DNA from: Spirodela intermedia
Lineage: Eukaryota; Streptophyta; Magnoliopsida; Alismatales; Araceae
DNA: 64,000 bases
Assembly (NCBI GenBank): GCA_902729315.2
Contig: LR746268.1
Span: 374,501-438,500, forward strand
Direction of reading: 5' to 3'
Part shown: positions 1-12,370 of the stretch, one piece after another
How positions within the stretch are numbered: position 1 is the stretch's first letter
How the letters are laid out: each line of letters opens with the position of its first letter
Made by a program: the position numbers and the translations under genes
Notes under the pieces: generated by a model
Databases searched by the model: none
What the model was told of the DNA's origin: nothing
What the model saw: the letters and a program-made list of their open reading frames with translations, nothing else

Positions 1-2
1 CG

Positions 3-65
3 CAGACGGAGGACCCGGGCAGATTCAACGAACTTGTCCTCGCCTTCCTGCTTGAGGCACGTTGA
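3..65 (+). CDS. 3' end of a probable alpha/beta-hydrolase (partial)
   Basis: The window opens inside the last exon of a plus-strand gene. Reading from base 3 gives 20 codons and a TGA at 63-65. The peptide ends FNELVLAFLLEAR, with an upstream EDPGR. Plant alpha/beta-hydrolases often finish with an 'E.P..FN..V..FL' helix after the catalytic histidine, and this tail fits that pattern. The catalytic residues lie outside the window, so the family call rests on the tail alone. Another protein with a similar C-terminal helix is possible. Confidence 0.45.
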   Translation, partial: QTEDPGRFNELVLAFLLEAR

Positions 66-519
66 CCTCGGTCCCAGCTTCTTCCCACGTCCTCGATGGT
101 CAACGGGATTGACCACATGCTCATCCGGGCCTCTGATGAGCCTGTGGGTTGGGTTTTTTATCGTGTGTGTGAGTAAATAATATTTCACTTATAAATCAAT
201 GAAGATTATCTGAAAATTAGTCTCAATGGCCAACGCTTGGATTTATTAGGCTCTGTTTTCCTTTTTTTTAATAATAGAAAAATAAAATTATTACATATAT
301 ATCCTAGGATCAGATGTGATGGATTGATGCGTCAGAGGCTGGGCATGATGGTGGGCGCTCATATGGCCAATGAGTATCCACGCGTCATGAAGAGAAAAAA
401 ATAACCTGGAAAGTGTGATCCACGTGGCATCTGAATCAGTCGCTTCGCCACCTTCGATTGATGATGTGGCTGCCTAATCACTCGCCACATGGTAACTAAC
501 TACCTTGCTTGTCGATCGT
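66..519. other. Intergenic, 3' flank of partial gene
   Basis: AT-rich spacer between the partial gene at the left edge and the ESF1 promoter. It presumably holds the 3' UTR of the left gene. No open frame, RNA gene or repeat stands out. Confidence 0.6.
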
Positions 520-522
520 GAG

Positions 523-700
523 TGGGCTGACTGGATGGGCCCCATGGGCTTTAATTCAGACCAATAAGTTTTCGAATTGTTCCACTCCTACCTTCAAAAC
601 ACTATTGGGCCGAAATTAGGTCATAATGGGCCGGGAAAAGCCTGAAATGGGCCATATTTGGATACGGCAGCCGAAAAACCTGTCCGAGAACCCTAAACAG
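523..700 (+). promoter_or_regulatory. ESF1 promoter: TGGGCC (site II) elements and telo-box
   Basis: Three copies of (T/A)TGGGCC or TTGGGCC lie at 605-611, 626-632 and 647-653, with further TGGGC cores near 523 and 536. A telo-box-like AACCCTAAA lies at 689-697, about 60 bp before the ESF1 start. In plants, site II plus telo-box is the known signature of ribosome-biogenesis and ribosomal-protein promoters, bound by TCP-type factors. This agrees with the gene downstream. No clear TATA box is seen, which is usual for this promoter class. Confidence 0.65.
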
Positions 701-756
701 GTTCAGATAGGTAGAAGAGGAGGCGGAGGGAGGAGGTGCTGCCCGAGAGGAGCGAC

Positions 757-3700
757 ATGGCCATTCCGGAGCAGACAGAGCGGAAAAAGAGGAAGAAGCT
801 TCAGCACCAGGGAGACAAAGAGAAGAAGAAGAAGAAGGGGCAGGGGTTGCGAGCGGCAGACGCGACGGACCAGGTCGAAGGGAAGAAGAGGAGAGGTAAA
901 TCTCTCCATGATGATGTTGCTAGGGCGGAAGACGATGGGAAGATGAGGAAGACGAAGAAGAGATTGAAGGAGTTGGAGCAGGGTGAAGCGGAGGGAGAGC
1001 CTACGGGTATAACCTCTGTGGCCAAGAAGCGCGAGAAGAGGAGTCGGGGTAGTTGCGAGACGGCAGTGGAAGGGAGTGGAGAAGAGCAGGGGAAGATGGC
1101 CGGTGGGCGGAGGAATCTCATTACAGATGCTCGGTTCGCCTCCGCCCACTCGGACCCGCGGTTTCAGCGCATGCCGCAGCGCGATTCCAAGGTCAGCATC
1201 GACTCCCGCTTCAGTCGCCTCTTCTCCGACAAAGGGTATGCCTCGTCTTCTGCCCCCGTCGACAAGAGGGGGAAGCCGAGGAAGGGTAAGGTTGATAATC
1301 CCCTCGCTCATTACTACCTCCGGGAAGAGGATACTCCGGCTGCAGTTCAAACGGGTGGAAAAGAGGCCAGGAGAGCGTCGGAGTCTGACGAGGAATCAGA
1401 GCCTTCGACAACAGAAGAGGAGCGTGTCGATGAATCAGGGATTGATTCTGATACGAGCTCCTCTACAGACGAGGAGGACGGGGACGACGACGATTACCAG
1501 GTCTCTCCGCTCAAAAGTTTTAAATTGCCAAAATTTTCAATATTTTATATTTTTCCCATGAAATCAAAATCATACTCCATGGATTCACACGCTGTGGTAG
1601 AGCTTGAAATCTTCTCTTCCATCTTCTGTGGCCTTGCTTCATGATTCAGACATTTTTCTTTTCCCCTTGCTCTGTTTCTCGTCAATCATCATTACAGTGG
1701 TTGATTTAGGGCGTCCATCCATGGAGACAACATCTGATTCTGCGCGATATTATGTTCAAACCCTTTTGATCTCATCTTTTGCCACCAGAAAATATATCTT
1801 TTTATCACTTGATATGAACTTATACTAGCTACAGCGTTTTGATATGTTTGTTTAATCCTCAATGTATCGTGAATCTGATCTTTTGATGTCTGTTTTGATT
1901 TTATTTTTATTTTTATTCTCATTATTATTGTATCATTGCAGTACGGTGTTGAGAGTGATGGCTACAAGTTCTGGATTGGAAGCCAGGAGGACACTCCCAC
2001 AATTGAAAACGAAACTCATAGGCTTGCTGTTGTTAATATGGATTGGGATCACATTAAGGTGCCTTTCTTTTGGAGATTTTATATGCGTCAATTGGGTTTC
2101 ATCTCTGCTATTATATATGTTTGATCGCTAATGTGCTTATGTGTCCTATCACATTAGAAATAATTCATACATGCATTCATCCCTATTATGTCTCTTTTAT
2201 TCCGTGGATTTGGACGCCAATGTGTCCATGTTCCTTTACATAGAGTCATCCATGTTGCCAAGATCATCCTCTCTAATAAACAGTGCATTCTATGATTGCA
2301 GATTGGACTATTATTATTATTATTATTATTATTTTCAATATGATGCTCACTGTTTTCTATGTGTCTGATGGGTACTGATCTCTGCCCTTTGCTTACATGA
2401 TCCGAAGTTTTGTATGGAAAAACGGCAGTTAGAGGCTCACCATATGGTCTCCCATGTCCTTGGTTACAGCCAATGAGCATGATACAGTGCTTTAATCCAG
2501 TGATTTTTTTTTTCTAGTGAGCGTGTAATGTGATCTCCTCTCATCTGAGTGCCTCATAAAATGTCTGATAATCAAGCCATTGTTTGGTTTTGAAAATAAA
2601 ATAAAATGAATAAATATATATCCTTTATTAATATCAAGTCTTTATATGCATTATGATTATCTGGGAATGTTCCTGAAATGGCTGATCGGAAACAAGCATA
2701 GTACACCCATTAAATGCATAATAATCAGAGTTGATTATTAGGGTGCATTTGTTTTCATTGTCTGCGGATATTGATTCAACGTGGTTGATAGAATTTCTCC
2801 ATTTCTGCAGGCGGTAGATCTGTATGTGTTGATGAGCACATCCCTTCTGACGTCATGCCCACAGAGTGGTGGGCAAGTCCTCTCTGTGGCCATCTATCCC
2901 TCCGAGTTTGGGCTCAAATGCATGGAGGTCGAAGCAGTCCGTGGGCCCCACGCGCTCATCGACGGTCAAAATGACCGTGGTGGAGATGCTGACGACGATG
3001 ACATTGACGACGAGATTGCCAATGAAAGGATCCGATCATATCAACTGCAGAGGCTCAAGTGAGCTCCCCCTTTTCTCTATAATCAATTCTTTTATTCCCC
3101 ATTTATCGATTTAATCTTGACCTTTTATTAATAAACGAAAATTGGGAAATAATCGGGTTTTTAGATCTGGTGAGTGATCCATCTGAGAGAGAGAGAGAGA
3201 GAGAGATGAAGGTTCTTACGTTATCTTATGTCCACCACGTGGCAGGTACTACTACGCCGTGGTGGAATGCGACTCGAGCGCCACCGCAAATCACCTGTAC
3301 AATGCACTCGACGGGGTGGAGTTCTTGAGGACTGCGAATGTGCTCGACCTGCGCTTCATTCCCGACTCCATGGAATTCCAGCTCCCCCCTCGAGACCTCG
3401 CAACCGAGGTACGCCCAATGTTACTGCATCGGTAGGCTTAATGAGCGTAGAGGGAGAGAGAGTGAGTGTGTGTGAGAGAGGGTAGTATCGTCTTTTCACT
3501 CAGAGGATGGGGGGTAATCATGCTAGATTAGAATAAGGTAGTGTGTTAATGAGCATGATATGATTACGTGATCAGAAGAGCGTGGTGAATTTTTATTTGG
3601 ACCATGTAATTATGTAATTTTTTTAAATTTATTTTGTTGATCTGGGGGGGCCTTTTTGTCCTGTGCCCTGTCAGGTCCCTGCAGACTACAAGCAGCCCGA

Positions 3701-5012
3701 CTTCGAGACCGTGGCGTTGCAGCACAGCACGGTGAAGCTCACCTGGGACGACGACGAGCCCACGCGCAAGAAGATCCTCCGCCGGAAGTTCAACCCCGAC
3801 AAGGTCCCCCTCCCCCCCCCACGACGATGCCCCACCGCCCATTTCGAGCAGAAAGTTCAGATATTTTCCTTTAATTTGATCCGAGTTGCGCTCTAATGGC
3901 GGAGCTGGATGTCCTGCAGATGGACGAGTTGGAGCAGTACTTGGCCTCGGAGGAGAGCGACGAGGAAGATGATGATGGCAGCGGCGGCGGCGGAGAGGAG
4001 AAGTACCAGGCCCTTCTGCGGGCGGCGGATGGCTCCGGCTCGTCGGAGGAGGAGGAAGACGACGGCGATGGCGGCGGCGGGAAGGAGATGGAGGTCACCT
4101 TCTTGCCGGGGGTGGAGAACCTGAGCAGGCACATTGAGAAGGGCAAGCTGAAGAAGTCCGAAGAGACTGTGTGGGAGGCCTCTCTCAGGAGACGGCGAGA
4201 GAAGATGAAGGCGAGGAGGAAGAATGCCGCCAGAGAGGAAGATGATGATGATGACGACGATGACGATGATGATGATGATGATTCTCCACCGTCGGAGCAG
4301 GCAGAGGATGACAATTTCTTTGCAGAGGAGGAGGCGGAGGCGGCGCCGCCGCCACCGACGAGGAAGAGTCGCCGGAGCGGCGGGAGGCCCTCGCCAGAGG
4401 ACGGCGGCGGGGGAGAAGCGAGCGCGGCGGAGCTGGAGCTTCTGCTGGCCGACGACGGCGGCGCTGAGGTGGCGGAGCATCTGAAGGGGTTCAACTTGAG
4501 GCCGAAGAAGGGGAAGAAGGGGAAGAAGAAGCTTCCCATGGAGGACAAGCTGCCGGAAATGGACGCCGCCAGCGACCCCCGCTTCCTCTCCCGACTCACT
4601 TCCAGCCTCTACGCCTTGGACCCAACCGACCCCCAGTTCAAGAGGTACGCCCACTTACCCACATACCCACTGTTAGAGAGAGAAAGAGTGAGAGAGAGGT
4701 TTAGAGAGAGAAACAGAGGTTTCTCTTTCTCTTTCTCTTTCTCTTTCTCTCTCTTCTTTCTCTGAAGCTGACGTTGTTGGTGCATGCAGGAGTGCGACGA
4801 GTCTGAGGCAGGAGCACGCAGAGAAGAAGAAGAAGGGGAAGGGCAGAGGGATCGTCGCTGCCACCGCAGAAGACAAGAGAGAAGGCCCGCCGCCGGCGGA
4901 GGCGGCGGCGACGGCAGAGGACAAGAAGCCGCCGGCAAAGGAAAAGCAGGAGATAATGTCGCTGGTGAGATCTCTCAAGCTGAAGAGCAAGAGTCAACGG
5001 ATTATCGGATAA
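757..5012 (+). CDS. ESF1: Pre-rRNA-processing protein ESF1 homolog
   Basis: Nucleolar factor for 18S rRNA maturation in the small-subunit processome. Seven exons join in frame: 757-1500, 1942-2058, 2811-3058, 3246-3408, 3675-3803, 3920-4644 and 4790-5012, giving 782 residues. The start is the first ATG of the frame; the frame extends upstream only by a GTG. Exon 1 carries a Lys-rich nuclear/nucleolar segment, then the N-terminal ESF1 block with DARF and DPRF motifs near residues 118-130. Exons 2-5 give the conserved core (HRLAVVNMDWDHIK, then VAIYPSEFG), an RRM-like fold. Exon 6 holds a poly-Asp run (around residues 575-590) and the NUC153 motif near 685-710 (DPRF, ALDPTDPQFKR). The C-terminus MSLVRSLKLKSKSQ matches the family tail. 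The exon 5/6 join is the least certain because the donor at 3804 is weak (GTCCCC). Upstream site II and telo-box elements suit a growth-linked gene. Confidence 0.9.
3183..3207. repeat. (GA)n microsatellite in ESF1 intron 3
   Basis: Simple GA run of about 25 bp, entirely inside the intron between 3059 and 3245. Confidence 0.9.
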
Positions 5013-6336
5013 TTTACGCCGCCATTGACTGACTTGATGCCCTTGAAATCACTACTAACTAATCTTCTCAACTCGTCTCTTTCGGGCTTTTCTTTGGGCG
5101 AGGCCCGATGTAACCGGGCCAATGGTCGCACAACCGTACCGCCGGCGTGGACGGATCAGATTTTGCCACGGTCAGAGCATGAGACGCCCGCCCGTCGTCC
5201 TCGGGAAAAAGTACGAGCGTAAAATTATAATGCGGGATGAACCTGGACGGGATCTGGCGAAACCTAACAGATTATTTTAAAAAATATCGAGTAAATAGAA
5301 AAACCCTATTTAAATAAATTAATTTACCCAATTTCTCGATTATTTCAATAAATTAGTAAAATATTTTACCCACATCATATTAAATTTAACTAAGAACATT
5401 GATGACCTAATCTCTCTCTCTTTCTCTCTCTATGCATGTATATATGTATGCCCTCTTTCTCTCTCTACTTCCTCGGGCTTCGTTCTTGGAGCCGTCCGCC
5501 GTCGCCGCCGCCGCCGCCGCCGCCGCGGCGAATGTGTTTCGCGTGTGGGACCGACCACGTCGCTTAGGGCAGCAGCCTTTTGCGTCCGTACTTTCGGATA
5601 AGGCTCAAGTCCGGAAACGGCGACCCCCCCCCAGGGGGCATTCCGCAGCCGTCCGATCGCCGAGGGTGACCCACACGTGGCGACAGATCTACCGTACTTT
5701 GTGCAATCGCGCTCCCCCGATTAATGGTCCCATTTAGCGTAACCAAGGGGAAGATCAAACAAATCAGTCCGTATATTCCCTCGCAACTAATTGGACCCTG
5801 GGCTGGAGTTCCCGTCACCGCCTCTCGGAGGAGTGGGGGAGTGGAGCAGTGCGTCGAGAAGATAATCGGAGGAACCAAACCGGTGAGCAGATGCAACTCC
5901 GCATAAATAAACTTAAAGTGGAAATTAAAAACAATATCCTGACGTGGTGTGTGAAAAAAATTACACGTCACTTCGTCGTGTGCAAGTAGGGATTAAATTA
6001 TTAAATTACCCCTGAAATTTGGATAAATTTACGAATACGCCTGAAAAAACCGTCTTTTACGTAAATACCTCCCAGATGAGGATATTATTACTTAAAGAAG
6101 GTCGTCCACTGGGAAGCCATTCATTTTCAAAGCACCGAGTGGCTGGATGGCCCGAACGTCATTAAAAATAAAAGGGGGGGATATTTTAATGCTTATACGG
6201 TATATTTTAAGGAGAAGGCCGGTCAATTAGCGCACGCTCATTTTTATAGGGGTAAATTAGTAAAAGAGGCCTATCTTTTCCTTATCCGCGCGAAGGGGAC
6301 GTTAATACTCTGGAATTGTGCCTTATCTTCTTTCCC
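5013..6336. other. Intergenic between ESF1 and the OXS3-like gene
   Basis: Holds the ESF1 3' UTR, an AT-rich stretch (5220-5400), a CT tract near 5412-5470, a (GCC)n run at about 5490-5530, and a CACGTGG G-box core near 5671 that could serve the downstream stress gene. Open frames across the GCC run are low-complexity and were not accepted as genes. Confidence 0.6.
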
Positions 6337-6344
6337 TATAAATA
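6337..6344 (+). promoter_or_regulatory. TATA box of the OXS3-like gene
   Basis: TATAAATA lies 107 bp upstream of the predicted ATG at 6451, in a pyrimidine-rich context. Spacing allows a short leader of about 75 bases. Confidence 0.6.
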
Positions 6345-6450
6345 CTTCTGTTCGGATGTGGTGGTCTTCTTCCTCGGTCCAGGGGGAGGGTAGTTGAGGT
6401 TGGCTTCTCCATCTCCATCTCCATCTCCATCTCCGGTGGGGGATTGGGGG

Positions 6451-7629
6451 ATGCCGATCGCGCTGGAGAGAGGAGGGAGCGGCAGGAGCGATGGGGAGGG
6501 CATCATCCGGAGGAGCGGCTGCGGCGCTGGCGGCGACTCCCCGGCGGGGAGATCGGCGGTGATGGCGCTTCGGATTGGCCTGGTGATGCCTGCGACAGGG
6601 ATGGAGAAGGAGGAGGAGGCAAACTCTTGCAGTTCGTCGATCGGGAGGAACAGCGACTGCTCCGGTGGATCGGCGGGGCTGGATGAGGAGGAATCGGGGG
6701 AGGCGGAGGTGGAGAGCGCGCCGCAAGGTCCCCTGGACACGACAGAAGCTCTGGAGGAAGCCCTTCCCATGAGGTGCCGGCTCTCTCTCTGTTTCTCTCT
6801 CGCTCTGTTGCATTTTGCTGCGAGTGCTCCGTGTGATCTCCTGTTTGATCGTTCTTTGTTAAGAATTTCCGAGTGCTGTTCGGCATCTGGCAGTTTCCGT
6901 GAAAATCTGTCCCTGCCCCCTCAAATGCCTGTATGTCGAATCCTCAGTCCTGGCTGGAGATCATTAATTAGGGGAAGAAAATCCCGGATCACTCGTCGGT
7001 CTCGCTGTGGGCGGAGAAGAACCTTTCGAGATGCAAATCGGTGCTAGATCGAGTACCTCTCGTGTCGTCGTCGTCGTTCATCTCAGGTTTCTGAGGCATT
7101 TTCTCGGCGATCCGTGGTTCCAGAGTCCTGTTTCTCGATCCCGATGCCGTCGATTCATGGCAGCGAAGACATTCTTGACGCTCCCCCGTTCTGGCCTTGC
7201 AGGCGCGGCATGTCCAAGTTCTACGCGGGGAAATCCAGATCATTCACCAGCCTCGCGGAGGTCTCCTCCTCGTCCTCCACCAAGGATCTGGCGAAGCCGC
7301 AGAACGCCTACACACGCAAGCGCAAGAACCTCCTGGCCTTCAGCATCAACTGGGACCGCCATCACAACAGCGCCCCCCTGGCGAGCACTCGCGGGAGCAC
7401 CCCCAAGAGGCCGGCCAACTCCAGCCGCAGCGGCGGCGACACGGAGGTCCCGGCGCCGCCGCCGCTCCGACCGCCGCCCCATCCGAATGCCGAACCCCGG
7501 CTCCCTCCCCGCGGCGGTTCCCCCCCACCAAGGTGCCATTTCTCCGTCAGATCCTTATCCTTGACAGATCTGCAGTCCGCGGCAGATCCGTCCATCATCC
7601 CCACAGGCAAACACATGGGATTCGACTAG
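6451..7629 (+). CDS. OXIDATIVE STRESS 3 (OXS3)-like protein
   Basis: Plant-specific nuclear protein family linked to heavy-metal and oxidative-stress tolerance and proposed to act on chromatin. Two exons, 6451-6773 and 7203-7629, join across AG|G to give 249 residues. The family signature is clear in exon 2: GMSKFYAGKSRSFTSLAEV, then KDLAKPQNAYTRKRKNLL. A short C-terminal block, SVRSLSLTDLQS, also resembles family members. The N-terminus is Gly/Ser/Glu-rich and poorly conserved, as is usual. The start is the first ATG after the TATA box; a longer frame begins only with a TTG. The single intron (6774-7202) falls immediately before the signature, a common position in this family. The gene is convergent with the RAD7-like gene. 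Biochemical function is not established by the sequence. Confidence 0.85.
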
Positions 7630-8129
7630 GCAGCCCCTCTTGCCACCCCACCCATTCCTCCTCAGGTCAGATCTCCCCCTCCCCCATGAAATGTGGCCTC
7701 CGCCTTGAATCCTTCCCAGCCTGCTCTGCAGCGGGGCGACCTGTTTGGCACATTTTACATCCATGTAAATAGTAGATCAGAGCCCATCTTCTTAACCTAG
7801 CTGTCTTCCCGGGAGGCATGACTGACGCAGGAATGTCACCTCGTAACTTACTATAATCAGCAGGGAAAATCACTCTCCCAGCCATGATCAATTATCCCAT
7901 TCGGATGAATAATCATCAACCCTGCCCACAAAAAAAAAGGGGGGGAAGGAGAAAAGCTAAAGCCTGGACGATTTCGATATGGTTCCATCTTACTTTTTTT
8001 CAGCAGATTGACCATCTTTCTCCGGAGGGTAGCCCCCATCTTTCTTCCCAAAACAGCAACAGACAAGTTCACGTCTGTCTGCTGACCGGCGGCATGAAGA
8101 GGAGAGCGAGTTCCGGTCGAAGCCGCCGG
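7630..8129. other. Intergenic between convergent genes
   Basis: About 500 bp that must hold the 3' UTRs of both the OXS3-like gene and the RAD7-like gene. A short purine tract lies near 7928-7955. No further gene is supported. Confidence 0.6.
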
Positions 8130-8374
8130 TCATGAGGAGGCCTCGTGGAAGCGCAGATGCCGCAGTATGGGCCCCTCCAAGCCCACGACCTGGAGCCTGC
8201 CGTTGGAATCCCCTCCTAGAAAAGTTGGCGTGATCTGCCCAGATTTCAGGAACCAAATAAAAATAAATAAAATCACATCTTTATTTTACGATTTGTCCAT
8301 TCAGAAGAGATAAATAGCGAGGGATAGATAGAATGACACACAGAGAGGTAGAGAGAGAGACAGAGAGATAGAAG

Positions 8375-8461
<87 letters not shown>

Positions 8462-11400
8462 GTTTTTACCAGGGGACATCCGAATAGTTTCAGGGTGTGC
8501 AGATGGGAGCAGCTGTCGGCGATCAATCCGAGGCCCTCGTTGGTCATCTTGCGGCAGAAGGAGAGGTCCAGGACCCGCAGAGTCGAGGCGCACTGCGCGG
8601 CGATGGCCTGCGCCGTGAAATTGGAGGCCTGAAATCCATAAATGACCATAAAAATGGTCCCCAGTCAACGGAGGCCGATGAAAAGAAGCAGAAACTCCCG
8701 AACCTTCCGACCCAAAATATCAAATATTCCGTAAATATAAAAAATAAAAATAAGCAGTGATAAATAAAGAATAAACGGCAGAGCTGACCTCTCTGATGTT
8801 GTTGACTGACAGCTCCGCCAACGAGCCTCCAGCCGCCTGCAAGAGCGCGGCGACTGCCTTGTCGCTGTCATCAACCCCCGTAGTAAGATGTCAACGTGAA
8901 AAGAAGGTCAACCAACTCAGAACGCGAAATACGCAGATGCATGCATGCACGTACAAATATGCGCACATATAAGTGATAAAAAATACACAAGGTCAACGAA
9001 ATGAGAACGGGAAATACGCAGATGCATGAATGCATGAATACACGTACACATATGCCCAGATACACGTATATAAGTGCTAAAAAATACAAAAGGTCAACGA
9101 TCAGAACGGGAAATACGTAGATGCATGCATGTAAACGTTTACATACGAGCACGTATATGTGTAAATACGAAAAAAATACGAGAGAATAATCGTAGATACG
9201 AAGAATGAATGAGTTCAGGTCAACGAGGCCAACCTGAAAGCGTTGCGACGGAGAAGAAGCCTCCAGAGCGAAGTGCATCCACCGGCGAGGTGCGCCAGAG
9301 CGCGATCGTTCAGTTTTCCCAAGTCACGGAGGTCCAGAGAGCGCAGCTGCGGGCAGCTCTTCCCGATCTCCCTCAGCGAAGGTGCGGCCACTCCCCTACA
9401 TTGACAAGGACGGCGAGTGATGAGACAGCAGAACCCCGGATTCTTCTCCGATTCTTCTTCATTTTTTTTTATTTCTTTTTTTGAGATAAATATATGATTT
9501 ATAGAAACACATTAATTCTCTATTTTCTTCAGAATCTCCGGTTGGGGCAGGTGTGATGAATCCATATTATACCTGTTACTGAGTATGAAATAATTGACTT
9601 TGAACTCCATGAACATACCAAAAAAGAAAATGGGCTGACTTTTTTTTATTCTTTTTTTGGCAAGGGGGGATGGGCAGTAGATGAGAGAAATTGGGTGATA
9701 CTCACCTGCATCCAGCGAAGCCAAGCTCCTTCATGTGAGGCCCATGGACAGAGACCAGACCATGAACGAATTTATCTGTGACGCTCTCCACGCCCGCCAC
9801 AGAGAGGACCTCGAGTTTCCTTAAGCTCTGCAAGGCGGGAAGAACTGAAGTGGCATCTATGCGGCAATCATCCAAGAACAACTCGACCAGTGACTGTTTC
9901 AGCTGCTCCAGCAGAGAAACGACTCCGGCAGAGGTGACGAGGGAACACTGGCCCAGGTTTATGGAGCTCAGCTGCGGGGCCGAAGAAGCAAGCGCCTTCA
10001 GTCCATCATCAGAAAGACGATACGCGCCTTTGAGGGATATTGTGGTCAACGATGGGAATCTGGGAGGTAGCTTCCCTGAGGAGGACAATGTGCCATCGGA
10101 CAGGCAGCGCCCACACATGTTGAGCTCTAGAACCTGAACATTTTGAGCACAAATACCCGATTTAGAAATGGTAATTCGAATAAGTGAGAAGAACCCACTT
10201 TGCGATCAGCGGAGAGTCCTGAAGAACATTAGAAAATCTTGACCGCCCCAAAAAAGAATCAGCTCAGAGGAATTAGCGTAGTAAGAAAAATGCACCAACA
10301 GTTTTGCATCTTTATCACTAAACATCAACAGGATCCTACCAATTCGAGTTTCTTGATGAATTAATGAAACTAAAGTCAACCTCTGCCCCATTCGATTTTA
10401 AGACAATAAAACAAGGAGTGCACCCAAAAATCTTAGATCATGCTTATTTCTCAATATTCTACAGACCATTGCAAAAAGACGGAGGCGATTGAGAAAACTG
10501 AAGGGAAACCCAGAACAAGCAGATTCATACAGTCAATCGGTGGGTTCTGGCCCTGCCCAAGATTTTTTCAAGTTGATCTTCTGTTGCCCACGAGCAATCC
10601 GGCATTCTTATCTCAGTGGGAGACCCCCTCACAAAAAGATCAAGCATGTGTTGATCCATCTTTCGGGAGTTGCATAAATGCCAACTCAACTGGTGCCTCA
10701 GATTATCAGGGACTCCTTCGAGTGATTCGATATCGGTGGCATGCTCAGATAAAGTCCCTAGGCATAAGTCTTTCAAGGAAGGGGCCTGCCGCTCCAAGCA
10801 TCTAAGTCTATGGCCCGGAGAAGGCACCCATTCGATCTTCAGCTCTGAAGACTCGGATGGCGCAGGAGCTGAGCTCAGTCGCCGGCCCTGCAACCGTTTC
10901 TCTCGGTCATTAATGATCTTCATGGCGGTGGCGAATGGTCCAGGCCAGTCTGCAGGGTCCTCTTTCGACGAGTCTTGGATATCGCTATGTTCGCTTTCCT
11001 CTTCCTGCTCGGGCTTGAAGAAGGCATACTCAGACGCTAGCTCAACAGCTCTCAACTTGTTCGATTCCCTAATATTCTTGGCCGACATCGCTTCTTCTTT
11101 GATCGTCTCCTGTTCGTAGTAATCCGCCATCCCCTCACATCTGAGTTCCATGTTGGCCTCACGACCGCCCAATGTAAGCCCGGCGTCGTCTTCAGTGACC
11201 AGCTTGCGTTTCCCCTTCTGCTCTTCCGTATACCTCCTTCCCTGCTGCGTCCTTTCCAAACCCTTCGATCCTGGATTGGTGCGGTCGAGGAACGGAACGA
11301 AGCCTCCCTTCTCCACCAAAGGGCCATCATAATCAGCCACAAATATCCCCTTCCCTTTCTCTATGCTGCTGTACCTTCCTCGACCAGGAACCGACGTGTC

Positions 11401-11865
11401 CACCTCTTCCTCTGGTGCATCACTCTCAATATCAACCACCTCCACTCTTCTCCGAATAGACCTGGGAGATGATGCCGGATCCCGGTTCTGCATCTTCTCT
11501 ACAGAGCCGGACTCAGAAAGCACAACCAGATCCTCCAGCCTCCCTCGCACCGTGTTCCCCCACCCACTTCCAGAAGGGGACGCCATTAGAGGAAGATTAA
11601 GCTCCGAGCCGACGGCCCCCTCTTCTTCAGCTCCAGAGGTTGGAACGGCAGCATCCCCAGCCACCTTCCTCTTCTTCCTGCTCCCCTCTGGAGAAGCCAT
11701 TCTCGCTCCTTTCGGCTCTCCCGATGCCGCCGCCGGCGCCCTGCCTGCGAGTCGGGCACTGCGCCTCGGAGCGCTAGTCCCCGCCGGAGGAAGACCATCG
11801 CCAAATCCCAGCTCCTGCACGCCGTCCGCCTCCTCAGCGCCGCCCGGGGGAGCTCCCGCCTTCAT
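8130..11865 (-). CDS. RAD7-like leucine-rich-repeat protein (RNI-like)
   Basis: Six exons on the minus strand: 10531-11865, 9706-10133, 9234-9395, 8789-8864, 8470-8628 and 8130-8234, giving 754 residues. All introns are GT-AG. The N-terminal half (exon 1, 445 residues) is charged and disordered, with basic patches, then the conserved motif DWPGPFATAMKIINDREKRL. The C-terminal 310 residues are RAD7/AMN1-type LRRs, for example LRVLDLSFCRKMTNEGL and LRSLDLRDLGKLNDRAL. In yeast, Rad7 is the LRR subunit of a nucleotide-excision-repair and ubiquitin-ligase complex. The plant homolog (At2g06040 type) has no settled role, so a DNA-repair function is inference. The start is the first ATG; a GTG lies four codons upstream. 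A CT-rich leader on the coding strand precedes the ATG. The gene is head to head with the orphan exon at 12233. Confidence 0.88.
8341..8459. repeat. (GA)n/(GATA)n microsatellite in RAD7-like intron 5
   Basis: Long purine repeat that abuts the splice donor of the fifth intron on the minus strand (donor at 8469-8468). On the transcript it becomes a long CU tract directly after the 5' splice site. Confidence 0.9.
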
Positions 11866-12232
11866 CCGAGTGCCCACCCGGATTGCGGCGCCGCCCCAGA
11901 GAGAGAGAGAGAGAGAGAGATCACAGCCGGGCGGCGGGGGAATGAGGGAGAGGCGCAGTTGGAGTCTTCTCGACGAAGGCGCGAAGTCGTCGTCGTGTAC
12001 GTCGCCGTTAAGGTCGTGGCCGTTTTAAACCGTCAGATGGGGGAGACCAATCAGATACCGATTAGATCTGGACCACCGTCCGATCGGTGGTCCCCTACAC
12101 CATGGTCCTTTGATGTCTCTGGAACCTTAGGTTCCACGACAGATAGTTTTCGTCGCCGCCGTGGTCTCCGCCGCCGCCGACGGGGAAGGCACAGAGGAGA
12201 GAGAGGCGCCGCCCACTTTCTCTCCCCCCGCG

Positions 12233-12282
12233 ATGGGGATGAAGAAGCTGTTTGCTAATGCCGGTGGCCGTCTCGAAGAGAG
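12233..12282 (+). CDS. Orphan first coding exon (candidate)
   Basis: ATG at 12233 follows a GC-rich leader with CCGCCG and CT-rich sequence. The 16 codons read MGMKKLFANAGGRLEE, and the exon ends in AG followed by a good donor, GTAAGA, at 12283. It lies 368 bp from the divergent RAD7-like start. I could not find later plus-strand exons before the MOB1 gene, which occupies the minus strand from 13138. I do not recognise the peptide. It may be a truncated gene copy, a noncoding transcript with a chance ATG, or the start of a gene whose remaining exons I missed. Confidence 0.3.
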
Positions 12283-12370
12283 GTAAGATGCAATTGATAT
12301 TGATTCTCGAGATTTCTCGTCGTCCGATGCGTCGAAGCCTGGGGTTATTTAGGGCCGTATATCTCCTCAG

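Noticed and set aside
3871-4654. Long minus-strand frames opposite ESF1 exon 6
   Set aside because: They are Ser- or Leu/Ile-rich mirror images of the GAT/GAG-rich acidic exon and have no gene structure.
5432-5737. Plus-strand frame over the GCC repeat
   Set aside because: Its only feature is a poly-Ala run from (GCC)n; there is no family resemblance and no supporting signals.
11363-12028. 221-residue plus-strand frame
   Set aside because: It is antisense to exon 1 of the RAD7-like gene, whose protein is clearly recognisable and spliced in frame.
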